Assembly: GCF_002197985.1 (NCBI RefSeq)
Contig: NZ_NBYK01000015.1
Location: 1 to 64,000, forward strand
Origin: Halopseudomonas aestusnigri
GTDB taxonomy: Bacteria; Pseudomonadota; Gammaproteobacteria; Pseudomonadales; Pseudomonadaceae
Direction: 5' to 3'
DNA length: 64,000 bases
This document shows, one piece after another, positions 57,623 through 64,000 of this stretch. Made by a program: the position numbers and the translations under genes. Numbering within the stretch: the stretch's first letter is position 1; each line of letters begins with the position of its first letter. The notes below the pieces were generated by a model. It worked only from the letters and a program-made list of their open reading frames with translations. It searched no databases and was not told the origin of the DNA.

Positions 57623-57650
57623 TCGGTACGGCATTGTCTGCAGGTGACGC

Positions 57651-59564
57651 TTACAGCTGCGGGGTCCAGGTTACTCCGAGCAGCAGCGTGCGGCCGCCTT
57701 CTTCGTAACGGAAGGGGACCTGGTTGAAGCTGGTGTCGTAAGCGGTCCCGCCGGCGGTGTAGTAGTCGCGATCCAGCAGGTTTTTCACGCTCAGGTTGAA
57801 GCGCAGGTTGTCGCTGGCTTGCCAGCTACTCCGCAGGTCGACTACGCCGTAGCCCGGAATCTCGCGGCTGTTGGCCAGATCGTTGTAGCTGTCGGAGGCC
57901 AGTTGCCAGCCGGCGCCGACCGACCAGTCACCAAACTGACGATCCAGATCAACACTGAGGCTATTCTTCGGCCGACGAGCCAGTCGGTTGCCATCGGCGC
58001 CGCCACCGCTGCGGTTGCGGGCATCGATCAGGCTGTAGGAAACCGTGCCCTGCCAATCCAGCAGCTTCTGGCTATAGACCGCCTCAAAGCCATTGATGCG
58101 TGCAGCATCGATATTGGTCATCTGGAATGGGTTCGGGCTGCCTGCCTGGTTGCCGTCCAGGGCCGAGTTGGTGACGATGGCGTCTGTCAGGTCGATACGA
58201 TAGATCGACAGTTCGAGCCGCGCGCTGTCGCTTAATTGGCTGCGCCATTGGGCTTCGTAGCTTTTGGCCGTTTCCGGTTTCAGGTTGGGGTCAGCGTAGA
58301 TGGTGCAGCCGAAGCCCGGATAGCAATCGTCGGGATAGTATAGATCGTTAAAGGTCGGTGCGCGGAAAGCTTCGCTGTAGGACAGGATCAGGTCATTGGC
58401 CTGGTTAACGTGCAGAGTCAATGCAGCGTTCCAGCTGTTGTTGCTGCCGAACTGCTGGTTGTCATCATGACGCAAGCCCAGCTCTGTGCCGAAGCGTTCG
58501 CTGTCAAACTGGTGCTGGATGAACGCTGCCTTGTTGCTCCGCGATGTCTTGGTGAAGTCGTTCGAGCTGTGCAGGGTGTCCTTGTACCAGTCCAGGCCGG
58601 CGGTGAGGTTTTGGCCGTTGCCCAGGGTCAGATAGTTGAGCCAGTTGATCTGGTCGCGGTAGGTGTTGAATACCGATCCGCCGTAAGGATCGAAACTCTC
58701 CTGGCGGTCTTCGCTGTGGCCGGCTTCCAGGCGGGTGCGCCACACTTCAGTTGCTTGCACCTGCAGGTAGGCTTGAGCGCTTGAGATGCTGAAGTCGGTG
58801 TAGGCGAACGCAGCCGGTGAGAGGTTGTAGTCGTATTCGCTCTTGCCTTCCTGATGCATGCCGCTGATGCCGAATTCGATGCTGTCGGTCAGTTGGTGGC
58901 TGAAGCTCAGGCTGGCGCTTTTGTTGCGGTAGGTGCTGTCTTCCGAGCCCGGCAGGTTGGTGCGCTCAAAACCATCGTTTTCATCCAGCGCGGCGCTGAG
59001 GTTGAAGCGCGTGCGGTCGTCTCCGCCGGAGAGGCCCGCACTGCGACGCCAGGTGCCGTAGTTACCTGCTGCAATCGAAACGCGCGGGCTGAGACCCTGA
59101 CCATTACCGCGGCGGGTGAAAATCTGAATTACACCGCCGATGGCGTCCGAGCCGTACAGCGCTGAGCGGCCACCGCGAACCACTTCAACACGCTCAATCT
59201 GATCGATCTGCAGGTACTCCAGGCCGCTGAAACCTGCCGATGCACCAGCGATGCGCTGACCGTCGACCAAAACCAGCGTCTGAGTGGTGGAAGTGCCGCG
59301 CAGGAAAATGCTGGTCAGTGAGCCGGTGCCGCCGCTGCGGGAAACGTTCAGGCCGGGTACGCGGGCCAGCAGGTCCGGCAGATCCTGTGGCTGCAGACGG
59401 TCGATATCAGCCCGGGTAAAGACGGTGCTGGCCGCGCTGCTTTCGCTGCGACTTTCGACCTGGCGGGAGGCGGTAACGACGGTATCGGCGAGTGACAGCG
59501 CGTCGTTGGCCTGGGCAACGGCGCAGGCCAGCAGGCCCGGAATGATCAGCAGTGACTTGTACAT
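57651..59564 (-). CDS. btuB: TonB-dependent vitamin B12 receptor BtuB
   Basis: An outer-membrane receptor for cobalamin. The 637-residue product has a signal peptide (MYKSLLIIPGLLACAVAQA), the TonB box DTVVTAS (27-33), a plug domain with LPDLLARVPGLNVSRSGGTG and VEVVRGGRSALYGSDAIGGV, and a 22-strand barrel ending TWTPQL. The cobalamin riboswitch upstream supports the substrate. It would depend on a TonB complex such as that at 24226-27182. Confidence 0.95.
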   Translation of the reverse strand: MYKSLLIIPGLLACAVAQANDALSLADTVVTASRQVESRSESSAASTVFTRADIDRLQPQDLPDLLARVPGLNVSRSGGTGSLTSIFLRGTSTTQTLVLVDGQRIAGASAGFSGLEYLQIDQIERVEVVRGGRSALYGSDAIGGVIQIFTRRGNGQGLSPRVSIAAGNYGTWRRSAGLSGGDDRTRFNLSAALDENDGFERTNLPGSEDSTYRNKSASLSFSHQLTDSIEFGISGMHQEGKSEYDYNLSPAAFAYTDFSISSAQAYLQVQATEVWRTRLEAGHSEDRQESFDPYGGSVFNTYRDQINWLNYLTLGNGQNLTAGLDWYKDTLHSSNDFTKTSRSNKAAFIQHQFDSERFGTELGLRHDDNQQFGSNNSWNAALTLHVNQANDLILSYSEAFRAPTFNDLYYPDDCYPGFGCTIYADPNLKPETAKSYEAQWRSQLSDSARLELSIYRIDLTDAIVTNSALDGNQAGSPNPFQMTNIDAARINGFEAVYSQKLLDWQGTVSYSLIDARNRSGGGADGNRLARRPKNSLSVDLDRQFGDWSVGAGWQLASDSYNDLANSREIPGYGVVDLRSSWQASDNLRFNLSVKNLLDRDYYTAGGTAYDTSFNQVPFRYEEGGRTLLLGVTWTPQL

Positions 59565-59569
59565 AGATT

Positions 59570-59592
59570 CCTCAAAAGTTCGGCTTTTGAGG
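59570..59592 (-). promoter_or_regulatory. hairpin masking the btuB ribosome-binding site
   Basis: On the minus strand CCTCAAAAG (59592-59584) pairs with CTTTTGAGG (59578-59570) around CCGAA. The last bases GAGG are part of the btuB Shine-Dalgarno, five bases before the ATG. The stem would block translation when formed. Confidence 0.7.
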
Positions 59593-59689
59593 AGGGCGGG
59601 AAGTCAGAAGGCAGGCCACGGCGCGGCGGCTGCACGCTGACCGGTGACGCCCTCCGCGACACCTCAGCAGACAGTCGCACGGCATTGCC

Positions 59690-59893
59690 GTGGCTGTACT
59701 CGCGCTGGGCCGGTCTCCGGACTTGGAATCAACACATCATCGCCTTCCCATGCAGAGCACAGTGGCATTTTCGATGATGCTGGCAGGGCGGGCCTGCGAT
59801 TCCTTACCGTTGCGGGGGCAGTGTCGGATTCTCACCGACTTCCCGTTTCACCCGGACTGCAATGCAGGCCGGACACCCAGGCGACTGGAAGTG
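59690..59893 (-). promoter_or_regulatory. cobalamin riboswitch
   Basis: On the minus strand the aptamer landmarks occur in order: GGTGAAACGGGAAGTCGGTG, AATCCG, CTGCCCCCGCAACGGTAA, then GCCACTG with GGGAAGGCG, and the B12 box AAGTCCGGAGACCGGCCC (59724-59707). Adenosylcobalamin binding would lower btuB expression. The 126 bases between the B12 box and btuB hold the expression platform. Confidence 0.95.
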
Positions 59894-59899
59894 GGGCGG

Positions 59900-59928
59900 A
59901 CTCTAGGCTTTTCGGCGGGGTGGGTCAA
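59900..59928 (-). promoter_or_regulatory. sigma70 promoter for the riboswitch-btuB transcript
   Basis: Minus-strand TTGACC (59928-59923) and TAGAGT (59905-59900) have 17-base spacing; start near 59893 fits the 5' end of the aptamer. The -35 element abuts the hairpin after dxs. Confidence 0.6.
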
Positions 59929-59946
59929 GCCTGCCAGAGGCAGGCT
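59928..59946 (-). terminator. hairpin at the dxs 3' end
   Basis: AGCCTGCC (59928-59935) pairs with GGCAGGCT (59939-59946) around AGA, two bases beyond the dxs stop. Only TT follows on the minus strand, so termination may be incomplete and some dxs transcripts could run into the riboswitch. Confidence 0.4.
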
Positions 59947-59947
59947 C

Positions 59948-61828
59948 TTACAAACGGTCGAGGCGGGCGCGAATGGCCGCTTCGATACCGGCAGCGTCCA
60001 GACCGCACTCAGCCAGCATTTCAGCGGGCTTGGCGTGCTCGACGTAGATATCGGGCAGGCCGAGGTTGAGCACCGGCAGCTTGATACCCTGGGCCAGCAG
60101 CCACTCGTTGACCGCGCTGCCGGCGCCGCCCATGACGGCGTTTTCCTCGACGGTCACCAGCAGCTCATGGCTGGCGCTCAGCTCCGCGATCAACTGGGTG
60201 TCCAGCGGCTTGACGAAGCGCATGTTGGCAACGCTCGCATTCAGTGCCTCGGCAGCCTTGCTGGCCTGCTGGTGCAGGGTTCCGAAGCAGAGGATGGCAA
60301 CCTTTTCGCCCCGGCGGGTAAGCACGCCCTTGCCGATCGGCAGCGGCTCCAGCACCGGATCGATGGGCACGCCCGGGCCGGTACCACGCGGATAGCGCAC
60401 AGCCGCCGGGCCTTCATGCAGGTAGCCGGTGGTCAGCATCTGACGGGTTTCGTTCTCGTCGGCCGGCGCCATGATCAGCATGTTCGGCAGGCAGCGCAGG
60501 TACGACAGGTCGAAGCTGCCGGCGTGGGTCGGGCCGTCCTCGCCAACCAGGCCGGCGCGGTCGATGGCAAACAGCACGTCCAGATTCTGCACCGCAACGT
60601 CGTGGATCAGCTGATCGTAGCCGCGCTGCAGGAAGGTCGAGTAGATGGCAACCACCGGCTTGGCGCCTTCACAGGCCATGCCCGCAGCGAGGGTGACGGC
60701 ATGCTGCTCGGCGATGGCGACGTCGAAGTAGCGCTTGGGGAAGCGCTCGGAGAAGGCAATCAGGTCCGAGCCTTCCTTCATTGCCGGAGTAATGCCGATC
60801 AGGCGCTCGTCCTGCTCGGCCATGTCGCACAGCCACTGGCCAAAGATGTTCGAGAATTTCGGTTTGCTGACGCCGTTGCTCGGGGCCTTGGGCTCCAGCT
60901 TGGTGATGGCGTGGTAGCCGATCGGGTCGGCCTCGGCGGGGGAAAACCCCTTGCCCTTCTGGGTGATCACGTGGAGGAACTGCGGGCCCTTGAGCTCGCG
61001 CATGTTCTTCAGGGTGCGTACCAGCGTAGGCAGGTCGTGCCCGTCGATCGGGCCGATGTAGTTCCAGCCCAGCTCCTCGAACAGGGTGCCCGGCACCAGC
61101 ATGCCCTTGGCGTGTTCTTCGGTCTTGCGTGCCAGCTCCCAGGCCGGCGGAATCTTGGACAGGACCTTCTTGCTGCCCTCGCGCATGTGCGAGTAGGTGC
61201 GACTGGACAGGATCTTGGCCAGGTAGTTGGACAGTCCGCCGACATTGCGCGAGATCGACATGTCGTTGTCGTTCAGCACGACCAGCATGTTGGCTTCTAC
61301 TTCCGAGGCGTGGTTGAGCGCTTCAAAGGCCATGCCGGCGGTCAGCGCGCCGTCGCCGATCACGGCAACGGTGCGGCGATCCAGGCCCTGCAGCCCGGCA
61401 GCGATGGCCATGCCCAGGCCGGCGCTGATCGAGGTGCTGGAATGGCCGACGCCAAAGGTGTCGTAGGGGCTTTCGCTGCGACGCGGGAAGGCGGCCAGGC
61501 CGTTCTTCTGGCGCAGGCTGGCCATCTGGTCGCGGCGGCCGGTGAGAATCTTGTGCGGGTAGGCCTGATGGCCAACGTCCCACAGCAGGCGGTCGTCCGG
61601 CGTGTGATAGACGTAGTGCAGGGCGATGGTCAGTTCGATGACGCCCAGCCCCGCGCCGAAATGCCCGCCGGTCTGGCCGACACTCCAGAGCAGAAAGGCC
61701 CGCAGCTCATCGGCCAGCTCGGGCAGCTGGCTTTCGTCAAGCGCACGCAGCGACTCGGTGTCGTCGATACGGTCCAGCAGCGGCGTGCTGGGGCGATGGA
61801 GCGGGATTTCGTGGAAAGTGCTGGGCAT
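59948..61828 (-). CDS. dxs: 1-deoxy-D-xylulose-5-phosphate synthase
   Basis: Makes the entry metabolite of the methylerythritol isoprenoid pathway from pyruvate and glyceraldehyde phosphate. The 626-residue product begins [19 protein letters not shown], has the thiamine diphosphate motif [17 protein letters not shown]...[25 protein letters not shown] and [20 protein letters not shown]. The ATG at 61828 fits the family; the ribosome site is weak. It forms a run with ispA and xseB upstream on the same strand. Confidence 0.97.
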   Translation of the reverse strand: MPSTFHEIPLHRPSTPLLDRIDDTESLRALDESQLPELADELRAFLLWSVGQTGGHFGAGLGVIELTIALHYVYHTPDDRLLWDVGHQAYPHKILTGRRDQMASLRQKNGLAAFPRRSESPYDTFGVGHSSTSISAGLGMAIAAGLQGLDRRTVAVIGDGALTAGMAFEALNHASEVEANMLVVLNDNDMSISRNVGGLSNYLAKILSSRTYSHMREGSKKVLSKIPPAWELARKTEEHAKGMLVPGTLFEELGWNYIGPIDGHDLPTLVRTLKNMRELKGPQFLHVITQKGKGFSPAEADPIGYHAITKLEPKAPSNGVSKPKFSNIFGQWLCDMAEQDERLIGITPAMKEGSDLIAFSERFPKRYFDVAIAEQHAVTLAAGMACEGAKPVVAIYSTFLQRGYDQLIHDVAVQNLDVLFAIDRAGLVGEDGPTHAGSFDLSYLRCLPNMLIMAPADENETRQMLTTGYLHEGPAAVRYPRGTGPGVPIDPVLEPLPIGKGVLTRRGEKVAILCFGTLHQQASKAAEALNASVANMRFVKPLDTQLIAELSASHELLVTVEENAVMGGAGSAVNEWLLAQGIKLPVLNLGLPDIYVEHAKPAEMLAECGLDAAGIEAAIRARLDRL

Positions 61829-61922
61829 CAAACAAGGCTCTGGGTGCCAACGTCGGTGGCGGGAAAACAAGGGCGCAGTTTAACCGATGCAGGCCGATAG
61901 CCCAACTGCACGCAGGGCTATC

Positions 61923-62810
61923 TCAGAAGCGACGCTGAACGGTGTAGTCAGCCAGCTGGCGCAAGCGCTCTGCTGCGGGGCCGAAGCCTGCGACTGCGGT
62001 GAGCGCCTGGTCGCGCAGCTCGGCAGCCAGGCGGTGGGCACCGTCCAGCCCGAGCAGTGCCGGGTAGGTCGGCTTGTCGCGGGCCAGGTCGGCGCCTTGC
62101 TGTTTGCCGAGCACGCTGGTATCGCTTTCGATGTCGAGAATGTCGTCCTGCACCTGGAAAGCGAGGCCGACGCTGTCGGCGTAGCTGCCGAGGGCAGCCA
62201 GCTGTTCGGCATTGAGCCGCTCGCTGGCCAGTGCGCCCAATTGCACGCTGGCACGAATCAGGGCGCCGGTCTTGTGCCGGTGCATGGTTTCCAGGGTGGT
62301 CTGGTCGAGCTTCTCGCCGACCGCACCAAGATCAATCGCCTGTCCGCCGACCATGCCCTGCGGCCCGGCGGCGTGGCCCAGCAGGCTGACCATCTGCAGA
62401 CGGGTATCCGGGCGGCAGTCCGGCGCGCTGGCGAGCAGTTCGAAGGCCAGCGCCTGCAAGCCGTCACCGGCGAGGATCGCGGTCGCCTCGTCGAAGGCGC
62501 GGTGGCAGGTAGGCTGGCCGCGGCGCAGGTCATCGTTGTCCATGGCCGGCAGGTCGTCGTGAATCAGCGAGTAGGCATGGATCAGCTCCACCGCTGCTGC
62601 CGCGTGATCTGCCCGGGCCAGCTCGCCACCGGCAGCCTCGCAGCTGGCATAGGCCAGTAGCGGGCGCATGCGCTTGCCACCGATGACCACGCTGTAGCGC
62701 ATGGCACTGTAGAGTCGATCAAGACGGGGTTGCGGGGTATGCAGCTGATTGCTCAGGAAGGCGTTGATGCGTTGCTGACACTGCTCAAGATACTGACCGA
62801 ATGGGCTCAT
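61923..62810 (-). CDS. ispA: farnesyl diphosphate synthase
   Basis: Builds geranyl and farnesyl diphosphate. The 295-residue protein has [19 protein letters not shown], the first aspartate-rich motif DDLPAMDND (from residue 85) and the second [10 protein letters not shown]. It overlaps the xseB gene by four bases (ATGA), the common xseB-ispA-dxs arrangement. Confidence 0.97.
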   Translation of the reverse strand: MSPFGQYLEQCQQRINAFLSNQLHTPQPRLDRLYSAMRYSVVIGGKRMRPLLAYASCEAAGGELARADHAAAAVELIHAYSLIHDDLPAMDNDDLRRGQPTCHRAFDEATAILAGDGLQALAFELLASAPDCRPDTRLQMVSLLGHAAGPQGMVGGQAIDLGAVGEKLDQTTLETMHRHKTGALIRASVQLGALASERLNAEQLAALGSYADSVGLAFQVQDDILDIESDTSVLGKQQGADLARDKPTYPALLGLDGAHRLAAELRDQALTAVAGFGPAAERLRQLADYTVQRRF

Positions 62811-63046
62811 TCGCTGGCGCCGTCAAAGGGTTCTGTCTTCAGCTCTCCATTGCTTTCGATCAGTTGCTGGACCTTCTGTTCCGCCTGGGCGAGCGCCTGC
62901 TGGCATTCGCGGGTCAGGGCGACGCCTTGCTCGAAGGCACTCAATGACTCTTCCAGACTGAGGTCAGCGCTTTCCAGCCGCTCGACCAGTGCCTGCAGCG
63001 AGCCCAGTGACTGCTCGAAGTCTGCGGCGGTTTTCTTCCGGGCCAT
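62807..63046 (-). CDS. xseB: exodeoxyribonuclease VII small subunit
   Basis: The small, helical subunit of exonuclease VII, which degrades single-stranded DNA. The 79-residue product has [20 protein letters not shown] and [20 protein letters not shown], the diagnostic repeat. ATG at 63046. It is first in the xseB-ispA-dxs operon. Confidence 0.96.
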   Translation of the reverse strand: MARKKTAADFEQSLGSLQALVERLESADLSLEESLSAFEQGVALTRECQQALAQAEQKVQQLIESNGELKTEPFDGASE

Positions 63047-63247
63047 GCGTTACCTCATCCGGGATGGTTCAAACGGCTGAACATTACCCAAGGGGGCGGG
63101 GGCGGTCAATCGGCGTGTGTGTAATGGCGGAAGCGTGACGGCATTGATTCAGATCAGCAAAGGTGGCGATTTTTTGACTCTTGTGGTGTCTTTGGCGCGG
63201 TGCTTGATTACAATTTGACATCAAACTCATCATTTATCTGATCTGCC

Positions 63248-63553
63248 ATGACCGACGAATCGAAGGTGGTTGTTGCTGCATCTACGGCGCAGCGTGACCC
63301 GATTATCAAGGCGCTTAAGCAGGCCGGGCTTGACTGTGAGCTGATCTGTCGGCCACAGGATTGCCGGGACGCGCCATTGTGCCGCTGGCTCGCTCCCGAG
63401 CAGCTTAACGAGCGCAGCCGCGTGCGTTTTGCCCTGGAGGATGCCATCGACACCCTGGAGCAGACGCGCCATGCCTTCCGTTCGCGGCAGCTGGCGGGGT
63501 TGCGTCATCGCCTGGAAGGGCTATTGCAAAGCTTGTCAGAGGATGATCTCTAG
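63248..63553 (+). CDS. hypothetical protein
   Basis: A 101-residue reading frame between the xseB operon and the globin gene. It begins MTDESKVVVAASTAQRDPII and its C-terminal half is predicted helical and arginine-rich (LEQTRHAFRSRQLAGLRHRL). No family is recognised. Three cysteines (CELICRPQDC) lie within ten residues in the middle. A strong hairpin-T-tract follows. Confidence 0.6.
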   Translation: MTDESKVVVAASTAQRDPIIKALKQAGLDCELICRPQDCRDAPLCRWLAPEQLNERSRVRFALEDAIDTLEQTRHAFRSRQLAGLRHRLEGLLQSLSEDDL

Positions 63554-63615
63554 GGTAGCGTGTTTCCTGACCAACGAGACGGCTTTGCCGGTCAGGACGC
63601 AAGGGCCTGAAAGAC

Positions 63616-63666
63616 AAGGCGCTGTACTCCCGAGATTTTACAGATCGGGAGTACAGCGCCTTTTTT
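63616..63666 (+). terminator. 18-bp perfect hairpin with T-tract
   Basis: AAGGCGCTGTACTCCCGA (63616-63633) and its exact reverse complement (63645-63662) flank an 11-base loop, followed by TTTT. It ends the small upstream gene, or, being 41 bases ahead of the globin gene, may attenuate that gene. Confidence 0.85.
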
Positions 63667-63706
63667 GTTGCCCGCGCAAAACCGAATAACAACAGTCGGC
63701 AGCCCT

Positions 63707-64000
63707 ATGGAGCGCTGCCTTCTTACCGCCATGGACGTGATAACCGTGCTTAAACCGGTCTTCGACAAACTGGGGCTTGATGCCAGCGGCCTGCAACAGC
63801 GTTTGCATTTTCTCGACTGGAGCAACGCGGATGGGGAGCGTTTACGCCGTATCGCCAGTTTCGGTGAGCAGGCCAGCCACGAATTTGTTGAAGCGCTGTA
63901 CGAGCGGTTGAAACAGTATCCTGAAACGCAGGAGATCCTGTGTGGCGAGGGGCTGGTCGATCGCCTCAAGCATAGTCAGCGGGGCTATTACAGTCGCCTG
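63707..64000 (+). CDS. globin-coupled sensor (protoglobin) protein, N-terminal part, truncated by window end
   Basis: The frame stays open to the end of the window: 98 residues from MERCLLTAMDVITVLKPVFD to GYYSRL. The FLDWSNADGERLRRIASFGE opening and the LKHSQRGYYSRL end match the start of the protoglobin domain of globin-coupled sensors, which bind haem and oxygen. The output domain (GGDEF or chemoreceptor) lies beyond the window and is unknown. An internal ATG at codon 9 is an alternative start. Confidence 0.7.
   Translation, partial: MERCLLTAMDVITVLKPVFDKLGLDASGLQQRLHFLDWSNADGERLRRIASFGEQASHEFVEALYERLKQYPETQEILCGEGLVDRLKHSQRGYYSRL

Noticed and set aside
59690-61900. 736-codon plus-strand frame across the riboswitch and dxs
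   Set aside because: Antisense shadow of dxs; its opening part lies over the cobalamin riboswitch and it matches no protein family.

Overview
The window is about 64 kb of a gammaproteobacterial chromosome, most likely Pseudomonadaceae. The evidence is the S10-spc-alpha ribosomal layout, the uvrA-yajR-ssb block, the nrdR-ribD-ribE-ribBX-ribH-nusB-thiL-pgpA-ribA block leading to dxs-ispA-xseB, and protein sequences very close to Pseudomonas RpoA and L5. An NhaD-type Na+/H+ antiporter inside the riboflavin block hints at a saline or alkaline niche, for example the Halopseudomonas (P. pertucinogena) lineage. The genus is inference.

Region 1 (1-13.75 kb): a sigma70 promoter drives rpsJ to rpmJ (S10 and spc genes, with secY). 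A hairpin separates this from rpsM-rpsK-rpsD-rpoA-rplQ, which ends at a strong terminator. Region 2 (13.9-22.5 kb): a chemoreceptor, uvrA (minus), then yajR-like MFS, ssb, a histidine-phosphatase-like gene and an RmlD-like gene. Region 3 (22.5-31.4 kb): ompW with an Anr/FNR-type promoter; a six-gene TonB2-type operon (DUF3450, long ExbB/TtpC-like, ExbB, ExbD, TonB, TPR); and, convergent to it, a four-gene Zrg-like operon (His-rich DUF2796 protein, ABC ATPase, permease, DUF3299) with a Zur-like palindrome.

Region 4 (31.5-36.6 kb): cnoX-type thioredoxin, a methyltransferase, and a LysR regulator divergent from a nitronate monooxygenase/acyl-CoA ligase pair. Region 5 (36.7-46.6 kb): the nrdR/riboflavin/thiamine block with nhaD inserted, a retropepsin-like protease, ribA, a small membrane protein and a BtuF-like binding protein.

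Region 6 (46.6-57.6 kb) is the accessory part. It holds an orphan promoter-terminator unit (possible small RNA), an Abi_2 gene with a small upstream ORF, a NYN/LOTUS-type gene, a PAAR-Tle1 type VI lipase effector with a DUF2931 lipoprotein as candidate immunity protein, and a MukBEF-like condensin operon (MksFEB) without a visible JetD/MksG nuclease. Region 7 (57.6-64 kb): btuB behind a cobalamin riboswitch, dxs, ispA, xseB, a small unknown gene, and the start of a globin-domain protein cut by the window end.

No tRNA, rRNA, CRISPR array or insertion sequence was recognised. Genes are tightly packed; nearly all the larger gaps hold a promoter, terminator or riboswitch. The most interesting observations are the defence/competition-type island that splits normally neighbouring genes, the orphan small-RNA-like unit, a 25-bp inverted repeat at the island edge, the ribosome-site-masking hairpin after the B12 riboswitch, and the Zrg-like zinc operon with its CTCATG tandem repeat.
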